Assembly: GCA_900756495.1 (NCBI GenBank)
Contig: CAAEKI010000303.1
Location: forward strand, 1-23,331
DNA length: 23,331 nt
Reading direction: 5' to 3'
Source of the DNA: an uncultured Oscillospiraceae bacterium
Lineage (GTDB): Bacteria > Bacillota > Clostridia > Oscillospirales > Oscillospiraceae
In this document: one piece after another, positions 7,218 to 15,667 of the stretch
Layout: every line of letters starts with the position of its first letter
Position numbering within the stretch: the first letter of the stretch is position 1
Notes under the pieces: model-generated
Told to the model about the DNA's origin: nothing
Database searches by the model: none
The model's input: only the letters and a program-made list of their open reading frames with translations
Position numbers and translations under genes: made by a program

Positions 7218-7335
7218 GGTGCATCAGCTCCCATCGTTGTAGAAAAGCCGGATAATTCCCGAACAAAAAAGAAAGGAAAAGCCGAAACAGGGAAACTCGT
7301 TTAAATGACAGGCATCAAGTGGGCGCCCTGGGACA

Positions 7336-7376
7336 AAAAGGGCCGCAGGTACCCGGCCCCCAGCAGGGCCGGGTAC
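7336..7376 (-). terminator. terminator of the SLH-GH18 gene
   Basis: An 11-bp GC-rich perfect stem (7349-7359 with 7366-7376, 6-nt loop) lies about 23 bp downstream of the stop codon. On the minus strand a TTTTT run follows about 9 nt after the stem. A probable intrinsic terminator, weaker because of that gap. Confidence 0.6.
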
Positions 7377-7399
7377 TGCCTGCCATTGACGGAAAGCAG

Positions 7400-9076
7400 C
7401 TACCGCTGAGACATTACAGCACCCCAGACATCATAGTAAAGGCCGTCACCGGAATAGGTTGGGATGTTGCCCAGACGCCAGAGAGAGACGCCGGTAATTC
7501 CAAACATGCGGGCCAGTGCAATCTTATCGGTTACGCTGCGCGCATCCTCATACCACAGGCGGTAGCGGCTGCCGTCCTCCGTGGTATAAAGGGCCACAGG
7601 GTTGCGGTATTTCGTATCGTAGGTAATGATGGTATCCGCCTGAGCAAGCCGCTTTGCAATGGTTTCTGGGGCGGGGTGATAGATGGTGGACTCCAGCAGG
7701 AGTCCATTTTCATCCACCTTGAAGCCGGCGGTACCGAAGGAGATGGCCAGGGCAATTTTGCTTCTGTCAGCCACTCCGGTGCTGGAGTCTGTAATTTCGC
7801 GTAGAGCCTGATAGATGCTGGGGAATGGGGTAACCGGGGAGTCTGTACGGGCCGTACCTACATAGCCGTCGGGTACAGAGGTCCACTGATAATCATGTGC
7901 CATAAGAATCACCTTGTCGCAGACCTCTCCCAGCCCTCTATAGTCAAAGCCGGTATACCACGTGCCGGGCTGGACACAGACGTAGAGGGCCTTGTCAGCA
8001 GGAAGTGCGGCGCGGAGCTCGGTCATAAAGGTGGTATAGTTGGCCTTCAGGGCATCTCCCTTCAAGGCCTCGAAATCTACGGTAACACCAGCATAGTCAA
8101 CAGCGGCGGCAACAATGGCAGACACTGCGGCGCTGCGGGCCTCCTGGGTAGAGACGACCGCGGCGACAGTAGAGCTTTCGCTGCCGTCAGAGAGCGTGAT
8201 TTTATCGGCAGCCGACGCGTAAATATTCAGATTATAGGGTGTGCGATTTCCCTGGAAATAATCCGTGGCGGGTGTGGGATCTGCAGGCTTGACCCAATCG
8301 TTCCCATTGGTATTCTCGCTGTTGAGAACAGGGCCGAGAACGGGGTCATACTCCATGCGCGCCCATCCCACACTGACTGCGTCCATATTTGCAGTCAGAT
8401 TGATCTGGGAGTAGGAGGAAAAGGCGTAAAAGCCGTGGAGCCAGTCCACTTTTGAGATGTAGCGCTCATACACACGTACGAGCATGGCGGCGGCCTCCTC
8501 GCGTTTGGCAGAGAAGGTCGGCTTAAAGTAGAGCTGTCCGTTCTGCTCCACGCCGGTAATCATGCCGATGTCATATGCAATGGCGATATAACCCTGGTTG
8601 GAGGTTACATCGGGAAAGGGAAGAGAGAGATTTGTGAGCGATTGGGCGAGTTCGTCATAGCCTAGGGCCCGCACCAGCATGACTGCCATTTCCTCCCGGC
8701 TAATGTAATCCAGAGGGCGGAAAAACCCGCTGGCGTCCATCACATTGTGGGCTCGGGCGGTCTCTACACTCTCATAGCACCACTCCGTGGCACCGGAGGG
8801 AGGGCAGTCGGGATAGGAGGGAGAGTCGGGCCGCACGGATGCCCAACCGAACATCCGGCAGAGCACAGTGACGAACTCGGCCCGTGTCAGTTCTTTGCCG
8901 ACGCCAAAGGAGCCGTCTGGGTAGCCGTTCATCAGACCATAATCGGCGGCTTTGTCTATCACGGGAGCGGCCCAGGAGGCGGCGGCATCGGAATAGGCCA
9001 AGGCAGAAGGGGAGATCGGGGTGGCGCAGAGCAGAAGGATTGCGGCCAGCAGGGCCGGAAGAATACGACGTTTCAT
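7400..9076 (-). CDS. secreted SLH-domain glycoside hydrolase family 18 protein
   Basis: A 558-residue surface enzyme likely to cut peptidoglycan or other N-acetylglucosamine polymers (GH18, YaaH/YdhD-like group). A signal peptide covers 1-27 (KRR, hydrophobic core, cleavage after ALA). Three S-layer homology repeats at about 28-75, 85-140 and 150-203 would bind the pyruvylated secondary wall polymer. The GH18 barrel covers about 210-556. Its catalytic strand is GVTVDFEAL, with E336 as the predicted proton donor and D334 as its helper. MAHDYQW (392-398) and GVSLWRLGN (529-537) match later conserved strands. ATG 9074-9076 has AAAGGAG 5 nt upstream; the frame is open to 9211, but that part crosses the promoter. 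A role in spore or vegetative wall turnover is inference. Confidence 0.9.
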   Translation of the reverse strand: MKRRILPALLAAILLLCATPISPSALAYSDAAASWAAPVIDKAADYGLMNGYPDGSFGVGKELTRAEFVTVLCRMFGWASVRPDSPSYPDCPPSGATEWCYESVETARAHNVMDASGFFRPLDYISREEMAVMLVRALGYDELAQSLTNLSLPFPDVTSNQGYIAIAYDIGMITGVEQNGQLYFKPTFSAKREEAAAMLVRVYERYISKVDWLHGFYAFSSYSQINLTANMDAVSVGWARMEYDPVLGPVLNSENTNGNDWVKPADPTPATDYFQGNRTPYNLNIYASAADKITLSDGSESSTVAAVVSTQEARSAAVSAIVAAAVDYAGVTVDFEALKGDALKANYTTFMTELRAALPADKALYVCVQPGTWYTGFDYRGLGEVCDKVILMAHDYQWTSVPDGYVGTARTDSPVTPFPSIYQALREITDSSTGVADRSKIALAISFGTAGFKVDENGLLLESTIYHPAPETIAKRLAQADTIITYDTKYRNPVALYTTEDGSRYRLWYEDARSVTDKIALARMFGITGVSLWRLGNIPTYSGDGLYYDVWGAVMSQR

Positions 9077-9119
9077 GGGAACTCCTTTCCAGGCGGGGAA
9101 TATTTCGTCTACACTCGAC

Positions 9120-9148
9120 ATTGTAGCAGACCAGCCTTGGAAGGACAA
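9120..9148 (-). promoter_or_regulatory. sigma-A promoter of the SLH-GH18 gene
   Basis: Minus strand: -35 TTGTCC (9143-9148), 17-bp spacer, -10 TACAAT (9120-9125). It lies about 44 bp upstream of the start codon and diverges from the xpt promoter 25 bp away. Confidence 0.7.
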
Positions 9149-9172
9149 CCACAAAATTTTTGTGAAAAGGGG

Positions 9173-9201
9173 GTGACGCGGGCGGCTAAATTTGGTACAA
9201 T
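9173..9201 (+). promoter_or_regulatory. sigma-A promoter of xpt
   Basis: -35 GTGACG (9173-9178), 17-bp spacer, -10 TACAAT (9196-9201). Transcription near 9208 would give a leader of about 75 nt with a small GGGGC/GCCCC hairpin (near 9241-9251). That leader does not show the purine riboswitch core found before xpt in Bacillus. Confidence 0.65.
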
Positions 9202-9283
9202 AAGAACACATGACGGCTGTTACTGGTGACTGAAGGACCCGGGGCAGCCCCTATTACTTTACAGAGAGACGGGAGAGGCCGGT

Positions 9284-9856
9284 ATGGAGCTTTTGGAACA
9301 GCGCATTCGTAAGGACGGGAAGATTCGGGGGGGCGACGTACTGAAGGTGGACAGCTTTCTCAACCACCAGATGGATGTGGAGCTATTTCAGGAGATGGGA
9401 CGGGAATTTCTTCGACTGTTTGGAGAGTGCAATGTCACCAAGATTCTGACCATCGAAGCCTCAGGCATCGGCATTGCCTGCGTGACCGCCCAGTTTTTTC
9501 ATGTGCCTGTAATATTTGCCAAGAAAAACAAGACAAAAAATATAGCCGGCGATGTGTATACCTCCAAGGTGGAGTCCTTTACGCATGGGAAAGTGTATGA
9601 TATCATCGTAGCCAAGGAGTTTCTGCAGCCGGAAGATCGGGTGCTGATTATCGATGATTTTTTAGCCAACGGCAGCGCGCTCCAGGGGCTTATCAAGTTG
9701 GTAGACGATGCCGGAGCTACACTGGTGGGTGCCGGTATCGCCGTGGAGAAGGCATTCCAGCCTGGCGGCGACTTGATTCGGGGCATGGGCGTCCGTGTGG
9801 AGTCGCTGGCCAGGGTAAAGAGCATGAGTGAAGAGACCGGCGTGGAGTTCTGCTGA
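9284..9856 (+). CDS. xpt: xanthine phosphoribosyltransferase
   Basis: Converts xanthine and PRPP to XMP in purine salvage. At 190 residues the length matches Xpt of Bacillus. The N-terminus MELLEQRIRKDGKI and the segment DSFLNHQMDV (23-32) are typical of Xpt. A substrate loop EASGIGIA lies at 58-65, FAKKNKTKN at 78-86, and the PRPP-binding motif VLIIDDFLANGSA at 120-132. ATG 9284 has GGGAG 8 nt upstream. It begins the plus-strand purine block and is followed by a BMP lipoprotein and a surface nucleotidase, which fits salvage of bases from imported nucleosides. A short hairpin with T tract separates it from the next gene. Confidence 0.95.
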   Translation: MELLEQRIRKDGKIRGGDVLKVDSFLNHQMDVELFQEMGREFLRLFGECNVTKILTIEASGIGIACVTAQFFHVPVIFAKKNKTKNIAGDVYTSKVESFTHGKVYDIIVAKEFLQPEDRVLIIDDFLANGSALQGLIKLVDDAGATLVGAGIAVEKAFQPGGDLIRGMGVRVESLARVKSMSEETGVEFC

Positions 9857-9861
9857 GATCC

Positions 9862-9881
9862 CGGCTAAGACAGCCGTTTTT
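9862..9881 (+). terminator. short hairpin with T tract after xpt
   Basis: CGGCT, 5-nt loop, AGCCG, then TTTTT, 6 bp after the xpt stop. The stem is only 5 bp, so it is probably a weak or leaky terminator. Confidence 0.45.
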
Positions 9882-9905
9882 ATATAAGAGAGCGCTGATA
9901 CATCA

Positions 9906-9919
9906 TTTGTCTAGACAAA
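9906..9919. promoter_or_regulatory. 14-bp palindrome, possible GntR/HutC-type operator
   Basis: TTTGTCTAGACAAA is a perfect palindrome 23 bp before the BMP lipoprotein start and just upstream of its ribosome site. The GTCTAGAC core resembles operators of the HutC branch of GntR regulators (for example the TGGTCTAGACCA type). No regulator gene lies in the window. A position between promoter and ribosome site would suit a repressor. Confidence 0.4.
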
Positions 9920-9942
9920 CAAAATAAGGAGGAACTGAAGTA

Positions 9943-11232
9943 ATGAAGAAGCTGCTTGCAATGCTCCTGGCGGCTGCAATGGTCTTCACGCTGGCCGCCT
10001 GCGGTAACGGAGACCAGGGCAGTGCCGATTCTCCCGCACCTGAGACGCAGTCTCAGGCTCCTGAAAGCCAGACCCCTGAGACCCCTGAGGGCGGCGAAAC
10101 CGCAGCCAAGACCGTAAAGGTGGGTCTTATCTGCATTGGCGACGAGAACGATCAGGGTTACACCTACAACTTTATCCGGGGACAGGAGGCGGCCACTGAG
10201 GCCCTGGCTGCCAAAGGCATCAATGTAGAGTGGAAGATCAAATGGAATATCGGCGAGGACTCCTCCTGTGAGGAGGCCAACATTGAGCTGGCCGAAGAGG
10301 GATGCGACCTCATCATCAACAACTCCTTCGGGTTCGAGCCCTATATGCTGAAAGTTGCGCCCGACTATCCTGAAATTGAGTTTATCTCCTGTACCAACCA
10401 GGCCTCTTGGGGCGACGATCTGGAAAATACGCATAATGCATTCGCCAACATTTATGAGGGCCGTTACCTGGCCGGCGTTGCCGCGGGGATGAAGCTCCAG
10501 GAGATGATTGACAACGGCGAGATTACCGCCGATCAGGCCGTCATAGGCTATGTAGGCGCTTACTCTTTCGCCGAGGTAATTTCCGGCTTTACCGCCTACT
10601 ATCTGGGCGCCAAGAGCGTCTGCCCCTCCGTCACCATGAAGGTACAGTTTGTCGGCTCTTGGTCCAATGCCACAGAAGAGGGCAACGCCGCGGCAGCGCT
10701 GTGCGATCAGGGCTGCATTATGATCTCCCAGCACTCCGACAACACCTCTCCCGCCACCACCGCGCAGTCCAAGGGCGCGTTCCATACCGGCTACAACAAC
10801 GATATGACCGGCGTGGCCCCTGACGCCTCCATCATCGGTACCCGCATCGACTGGTCGGTCTATTTTGAGTATGCCATTGAGGCTGTCGCCAACGGCGAGA
10901 CCTTTGATCAGGACTGGTGCCATGGAATGGATGAGGGCGCCGTGGTTATGACCACGCTCAATGAGGCCATTGCAGCCGAAGGCACCGCTGAGAAGCTGGC
11001 CGAGGTAGAGGAGGCCATCCGTACCGGCGAACTGCAGGTCTTTGATACCTCCACCTTTACGGTTGATGGTGCCGAGCTGACACAGGCCTTTGCCCTGGAT
11101 ACCGACGGCGACTTTGTGGCCGACTCCGAGGAGGCTGTATTTGACGGGGCGTTCCATGAGTCCTACTTCCAGTCCGCGCCCTACTTCACCGTTGAAATCG
11201 ACGGGATCGAGTGGCTTAACTCTGCGTTCTAA
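9943..11232 (+). CDS. BMP family lipoprotein, nucleoside ABC transporter binding protein
   Basis: Extracytoplasmic substrate-binding lipoprotein of the Bmp/PnrA/NupN family, which binds purine nucleosides. The 429 residues begin with a signal peptide and lipobox LAAC (lipidated Cys20), then a Ser/Pro/Glu/Thr-rich linker to about residue 53, then the binding domain (KTVKVGLICIGDENDQGYTYNF onward). Later pieces such as GYVGAYSFAEVISGFTAYYLGAKS and DTFSTF-type strands fit the family fold. ATG 9943 has AAGGAGGA 9 nt upstream. The ATPase and permeases are not adjacent: a surface nucleotidase gene and a separate promoter intervene. Two strong hairpins directly after the stop may protect the 3' end, so that binding protein is made in excess. 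Confidence 0.92.
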   Translation: MKKLLAMLLAAAMVFTLAACGNGDQGSADSPAPETQSQAPESQTPETPEGGETAAKTVKVGLICIGDENDQGYTYNFIRGQEAATEALAAKGINVEWKIKWNIGEDSSCEEANIELAEEGCDLIINNSFGFEPYMLKVAPDYPEIEFISCTNQASWGDDLENTHNAFANIYEGRYLAGVAAGMKLQEMIDNGEITADQAVIGYVGAYSFAEVISGFTAYYLGAKSVCPSVTMKVQFVGSWSNATEEGNAAAALCDQGCIMISQHSDNTSPATTAQSKGAFHTGYNNDMTGVAPDASIIGTRIDWSVYFEYAIEAVANGETFDQDWCHGMDEGAVVMTTLNEAIAAEGTAEKLAEVEEAIRTGELQVFDTSTFTVDGAELTQAFALDTDGDFVADSEEAVFDGAFHESYFQSAPYFTVEIDGIEWLNSAF

Positions 11233-11240
11233 TGCTGATC

Positions 11241-11256
11241 GCCCCCCGAGGGGGGC
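11241..11256. terminator. first hairpin after the BMP gene
   Basis: GCCCCCCGAGGGGGGC is a 16-bp palindrome-like hairpin 9 bp after the BMP stop. No T tract follows; it is stacked directly before a longer hairpin. A role in RNA 3'-end protection is as likely as termination. Confidence 0.5.
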
Positions 11257-11258
11257 CT

Positions 11259-11292
11259 GTTGGGCGGCCTTCCTGCAGGAAGGCCGCCCAAC
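11259..11292. repeat. 34-bp perfect palindrome after the BMP gene
   Basis: Arms of 17 bp meet without a spacer, centred on CCTGCAGG; as RNA, a 15-bp stem with a 4-nt loop. No T run follows on either strand. Such a perfect GC-rich palindrome after a binding-protein gene could be an mRNA-stabilising stem-loop, a factor-independent terminator lacking a U tract, or a dispersed intergenic palindrome. Confidence 0.6.
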
Positions 11293-11414
11293 CTGTCTGT
11301 ATGGGAACCCGTGTGCGCTGTCTGGAGCGGGACAGGGGCCGAAACTGGAAGAAATCTGCCCGTTTCCAGGTCGCACATATTTTGTCACGGAGAAAAACGA
11401 AAGGAGTTCCTCTT

Positions 11415-13928
11415 ATGAAAAAAGGCTGGTTCAGGTCTCAGATGGCCGTATTCCTTGCAGCTGTTTTTCTGTGTTCCGCGCTCCCTCAGACGGCACTTGC
11501 CGCGCCGGCAGAGACGGCGGAGATCGTGGTTTACCATACCAACGATACCCATGGGTATCTCAGCGGAGACGGCAGCAGCACGGTGGGGCTAGACAAGGTG
11601 GCCGCTCTGAAGGCTTCCACGCCCAACTCCATTCTTGTGGATGCGGGAGACGCAACACAGGGCCTGCCTATTGCCTCGCTTACAAAGGGAGCAGATGTCA
11701 TCACGCTGATGAATCTTGCCGGATACGACTTGATGACGGCCGGTAACCACGAGTTTGATTTTGGTACGGAGCAGTTTCTCTCCAATGTGGCGCTGGCGAA
11801 CTTCCCGGTACTGGCCGCCAATGTATACCGCGAAGGGAAACCGCTTCTCTCCGGGCAGCAGGAGGGCGGAAACGGCTGCCGTGTGATCATAGAGCGCAGC
11901 GGCGTCAAGGTAGGTTTTTTTGGCTTGACAACAGTGGATACCGCCACAGCTACCAACCCCACGGGAATTGCAGGCCTTGTGTTCCAAGACGAGATTGAGA
12001 CAGCGAAGCGGGAGATAGATGCGCTCGAGGCGGAGGGGGCCGATGTGCTCATCGCCGTGTGTCATATTGGAAACGGGGATGTGGAGTGCAGCAGTATGGA
12101 GCTCGCCCGCGCGCTCACCGGTGAGTATCAGGACAAGCTGGATGTCATCATAGACGGACATAGCCATACGGTTGAGAATACGGAAGAAAACGGGGTTCTG
12201 ATTGTACAGACGGGATCCGGGCTGGCCAATGTAGGAAAGCTGACGCTGAAGGTCGGCGGCGGTGAGGTGTCGGCCTCCGACGAACTCTTAGCGCCTACAG
12301 ACTTGGCCGGCCTGAGTGGTGATCCTGCGGTGGCAAAAAAGCTGGAAGAGATTACAGCGTCTCAGGCGGAACTGCTGGAGGAAGTCATTGGAGAGACGAA
12401 TACGACCCTTTGGGCCGGCTGGATCGGCGACGTGGCGATGACCAGGCTTGTGGAGACAAACTTCGGGGACCTCGCCGCAGATGCCTACCTGGAGTCGGGC
12501 CTTGCGCTGCTGAAAAAACGGGAGCCCAATGCAGAGATTCCGGTCATTGCCGTGGAAAACGGCGGCGGTATCCGAGAAGCTCTGCAGAACGGTCCGATTA
12601 CCATGGGCAGCTTGATTTCCGCTTTTCCTTTCTCCAATACACTGTATATGAAAAAAATTACGCCGGAGATTTTGTATCAGATGATGGAGATCTCAGCCTC
12701 CTGTCTGGACGGACAGGATGGAGATACGGGGATGCTTCTGCAGCAGACAATATCCGGCGGCTTCCTGCAGGTTGCAGGCTTTTCGGCTGTGCTTAATCCG
12801 GATGCCGTCCAGGGGGAGCGTGTTGCCTCCATTACCCTGGACGGTGCCGCTGCGCCGCTTGACCGCAGCGACAGGACCACACAGCTATTGCTTGTAAGCA
12901 ACAATTACATCATGGACGGCGGGAATGGCTATACCATGCTGGCTGGATTGCCAAAGTACGGTGAGACCGGCGGTGAACTGGAGACCGTACAGGCATATCT
13001 GGAAAAGTGCCTGGCTGAGAATACGCTTGCAGACTACGCTGTCCCGCAGGGCCGCATCGCTATGCGTGGAGACATCTATGAGCCGAAGGACTATACGGCA
13101 TCCATTCGAATCGTCGACGGTGCAGGCCGCACGCTGCCGAATCAGATGCTCTCTTACCGGGTAGACGGCGGAGACGGCACGGACGGCGTCACCGATGAAA
13201 ACGGGATCCTGCATGTTGCTCTGTCGGACGGCGCACACAGCATCCGGATTTCAGAGGGGCAGAGGGACGTATATGTAGACAACTACGCCGGCATCGGTAT
13301 TGTAGAGGATGCAGTGCGCAGTTTCCCTGTGCTGACCTTCACACAGGAAGAGGGGAGCGGCCCCGATGTTGTGGCCTTTGACGATATAGAGTCTGGTGCG
13401 TGGTATTATGACGCGGTGGACTTTGTCTGCCATGCGGGCTGGATGACCGGCACAGGCATAGGCACCTTCGCCCCTGATGGGAATGCCAGCCGGGCTACGG
13501 TCGTAACCACGCTGTGGCGGATGGAGGGAAGTCCTGCAGCGGGGAGCGGCATGAGCTTCGGCGATGTGACGACCGGCACCTGGTACGAAAAAGCTGTCTG
13601 CTGGTCGGCCGCCGAGGGCGTCATGGAAGGGTATGGAGAGAGCAGGTTCGGTCCGGACGACCCAGTCACCCGTGAGCAGCTGGCCGTGATCTTGTGGCGC
13701 TACGCCGGCTACAAAGGCTGCGATATAAGCGTGGGCAGGGATACCAATCTCCTCAGCTACAGCGACGCCTTTGAAGTTGGCGAATGGGCCATCCCCGCCA
13801 TGCAGTGGGCCTGCGCCTCCGGCGTGATGGAGGAAATGGATGCCGGTACCCTGAGCCCGGAGGGCTGCGTCACACGGGCGCAGCTGGCGGCCATGCTTCA
13901 GCGGTTTTGTGAGCGCTTGCCGGAATAG
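11415..13928 (+). CDS. secreted SLH-anchored 5'-nucleotidase (UshA/NadN type)
   Basis: An 837-residue surface enzyme predicted to release phosphate from extracellular nucleotides, giving nucleosides. A signal peptide covers 1-29. The metallophosphatase domain (about 36-285) carries metal ligands in NDTHG (43-47), DAGD (77-80), NHEFDFG (111-117), H217 in AVCHIG and GHSH (248-251). The 5'-nucleotidase C-terminal domain (about 325-545) has the substrate patterns ENGGGIRE (381-388) and FPFSNTL (404-410). A small beta domain lies at about 560-645, and three SLH repeats (about 653-705, 713-768, 780-834) would tether the enzyme to wall polymer. ATG 11415 has AAAGGAG 8 nt upstream; the upstream open frame only translates the hairpins. 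Its place inside a nucleoside transport cluster supports nucleotide scavenging. Confidence 0.93.
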   Translation: MKKGWFRSQMAVFLAAVFLCSALPQTALAAPAETAEIVVYHTNDTHGYLSGDGSSTVGLDKVAALKASTPNSILVDAGDATQGLPIASLTKGADVITLMNLAGYDLMTAGNHEFDFGTEQFLSNVALANFPVLAANVYREGKPLLSGQQEGGNGCRVIIERSGVKVGFFGLTTVDTATATNPTGIAGLVFQDEIETAKREIDALEAEGADVLIAVCHIGNGDVECSSMELARALTGEYQDKLDVIIDGHSHTVENTEENGVLIVQTGSGLANVGKLTLKVGGGEVSASDELLAPTDLAGLSGDPAVAKKLEEITASQAELLEEVIGETNTTLWAGWIGDVAMTRLVETNFGDLAADAYLESGLALLKKREPNAEIPVIAVENGGGIREALQNGPITMGSLISAFPFSNTLYMKKITPEILYQMMEISASCLDGQDGDTGMLLQQTISGGFLQVAGFSAVLNPDAVQGERVASITLDGAAAPLDRSDRTTQLLLVSNNYIMDGGNGYTMLAGLPKYGETGGELETVQAYLEKCLAENTLADYAVPQGRIAMRGDIYEPKDYTASIRIVDGAGRTLPNQMLSYRVDGGDGTDGVTDENGILHVALSDGAHSIRISEGQRDVYVDNYAGIGIVEDAVRSFPVLTFTQEEGSGPDVVAFDDIESGAWYYDAVDFVCHAGWMTGTGIGTFAPDGNASRATVVTTLWRMEGSPAAGSGMSFGDVTTGTWYEKAVCWSAAEGVMEGYGESRFGPDDPVTREQLAVILWRYAGYKGCDISVGRDTNLLSYSDAFEVGEWAIPAMQWACASGVMEEMDAGTLSPEGCVTRAQLAAMLQRFCERLPE

Positions 13929-13948
13929 CCAGCCTGAGCTGAAAAAAT

Positions 13949-13979
13949 GGGGGCCGCGGGGATATGCCCTGCGGCCCCC
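13949..13979 (+). terminator. terminator after the nucleotidase gene
   Basis: A GC-rich stem of 13 pairs (13949-13961 with 13967-13979, one G-T pair) and a 5-nt loop, 20 bp after the stop. Downstream is only GTTTG, while an A run (13942-13947) precedes it, so it would look stronger on the minus strand. Confidence 0.6.
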
Positions 13980-14051
13980 GTTTGCCCCGGAGGGCCCGAC
14001 GGCCTAAGGCGCTTCAGTTAACCCTCTTTTTACAGATTTGCACAGATTAGA

Positions 14052-14080
14052 TTTACGGGCCGGAAAAAGTTTGCTATAAT
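14052..14080 (+). promoter_or_regulatory. sigma-A promoter of the nucleoside ABC transporter operon
   Basis: -35 TTTACG (14052-14057), 17-bp spacer, perfect -10 TATAAT (14075-14080). Start near 14087, 30 nt before the ATPase ATG. It makes the ATPase-permease operon independent of the BMP and nucleotidase genes. Confidence 0.78.
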
Positions 14081-14116
14081 AGTCATACTAGGCCGGCCTG
14101 AGGGGCGGGAGAAAGG

Positions 14117-15667
14117 ATGACAGCCTTGGAAACTGTCCATGCGATCGAGCTGAGGAACATCACCAAGCGCTTCGGCAAAGTGGTGGCCAACGATGCCGTG
14201 GATCTGACCCTTGACCGGGGAGAGATCCTTGCCCTCCTGGGGGAAAACGGAAGCGGCAAGACTACGCTGATGAATATGCTTTCCGGCATCTATTTTCCTG
14301 ATGAGGGAGAGATTCTGGTGGAGGGGAAGCCGGTATCCATCCGCTCCCCCAAAGATGCATATGACAACGGCATAGGCATGATCCACCAGCACTTTAAGCT
14401 GGTGGACGTGTTTACGGCGGCCGAGAATATTGTCTTGGGTCTCCACGATGGAGGCCGGCTGGACCGGCGTGCCATCGCCGCCAGAGTGCGTGAAATCAGT
14501 GACAAATATGGATTTGGCATTGATCCGAACAAGAAGATTTACGATATGTCAGTGTCTGAAAAGCAGACGGTAGAGATCGTCAAGGTGCTCTACCGGGGGG
14601 CGGATATCCTGATCCTGGATGAGCCTACTGCCGTACTTACGCCGCAGGAGACCGAAAAACTGTTTGCCGTCCTGCGCAATATGAAGGCCGACGGCAAGGC
14701 GATTGTCATTATTACCCATAAGCTGCATGAGGTAATGGAGATCTCCGACAAGGTGGCTGTATTGCGCAAGGGCAGGTATATCGGAATAGTCAACACTGCT
14801 GAGACCAGCCCCCAAGCGCTGACGGAGATGATGGTAGGCCGGGCGGTCAGCCTGAACATCGACCGGCCCGATCCGATCAATCCTACGCCGCGGCTGGAGG
14901 TCCGGGGTCTCACCTGCCTGGATGTGGAGGGCGTCAAAAAGCTGGATGGAGTCGCTTTCACTGCCATGGGCGGGGAAATCCTGGGCGTCGCCGGCATTGC
15001 CGGGTCCGGCCAGAAGGAGCTGCTGGAGGCGATTGCCGGACTCTATCCAGTGGCCGGGGGATCCATTACCTACATGCCGGAGGATGGACCGCCTACCGAG
15101 CTGGTGGGCAGGACGCCCATGCAGATCAGAAAGTCCGGAGTGGTGATGGCCTTTGTTCCTGAAGACCGGCTGGGAATGGGACTGGTAGGCGGGATGGGGA
15201 TGACGGGGAATATGATGCTCCGATCCTGGCGCAGCGGCAGGGGAGCCTTTGTGAACCGAAAGGACCCCAATACCCTTGCCCTGGAGGTAAAAGAGCGGCT
15301 GGAGGTGGCCACTCCCAGCGTAGACTTCCCTGTCCGGCGGCTGTCCGGCGGCAACGTGCAGAAGGTACTGGTGGGGCGGGAGATAGCCTCCTCTCCCACT
15401 GTACTCATGAGTGCCTATGCCGTGCGGGGACTGGATATCAACACGTCTTACACGATCTATAATCTCATGACGGAACAGAAGCGGAAGGGCGTGGCCGTCA
15501 TCTTTGTAGGGGAGGATTTGGACGTGCTGCTGGAGCTGTGCGACCGTATCTTGGTACTATGCGGCGGCAAGGTATCCGGTATCGTAGATGCACGAAAGGC
15601 CAGCAAGGATGAGGTCGGCCTTCTGATGACCCGGGTCGGCGGCGGAGAGGGGGGCGAGAACAAGTGA
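14117..15667 (+). CDS. nucleoside ABC transporter ATP-binding protein (NupO-like, two ABC domains)
   Basis: Cytoplasmic ATPase of 516 residues with two fused ABC domains, as in NupO/YufO and sugar transporters of the RbsA class. Domain 1 is canonical: Walker A GENGSGKTT (42-50), signature MSVSEKQ (144-150), Walker B ILILDEPTA (164-172), switch His in VIITHKLHE. Domain 2 has the degenerate Walker A usual for the family (GIAGSGQKEL, 293-302) and a good signature LSGGNVQK (409-416). Its Walker B region reads TVLMSAYAVRGLD (428-440), where homologues have a Q-P-T-R-G-L-D form, so it is probably the non-hydrolysing half. ATG 14117 follows GGGAGAAAGG. It overlaps the first permease gene by 4 bp (GTGA). 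Confidence 0.93.
   Translation: MTALETVHAIELRNITKRFGKVVANDAVDLTLDRGEILALLGENGSGKTTLMNMLSGIYFPDEGEILVEGKPVSIRSPKDAYDNGIGMIHQHFKLVDVFTAAENIVLGLHDGGRLDRRAIAARVREISDKYGFGIDPNKKIYDMSVSEKQTVEIVKVLYRGADILILDEPTAVLTPQETEKLFAVLRNMKADGKAIVIITHKLHEVMEISDKVAVLRKGRYIGIVNTAETSPQALTEMMVGRAVSLNIDRPDPINPTPRLEVRGLTCLDVEGVKKLDGVAFTAMGGEILGVAGIAGSGQKELLEAIAGLYPVAGGSITYMPEDGPPTELVGRTPMQIRKSGVVMAFVPEDRLGMGLVGGMGMTGNMMLRSWRSGRGAFVNRKDPNTLALEVKERLEVATPSVDFPVRRLSGGNVQKVLVGREIASSPTVLMSAYAVRGLDINTSYTIYNLMTEQKRKGVAVIFVGEDLDVLLELCDRILVLCGGKVSGIVDARKASKDEVGLLMTRVGGGEGGENK

Noticed and set aside
9202-9283. Purine riboswitch before xpt
   Set aside because: The conserved guanine-aptamer core sequences are not present in the short leader.
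9077-9283. Replication origin
   Set aside because: No TTATCCACA-type DnaA boxes and no dnaA gene; two promoters explain the gap.
9880-11388. 502-codon minus-strand open frame
   Set aside because: Mirror of the GC-rich BMP lipoprotein gene; no protein motifs, and it reads through the hairpins after that gene.
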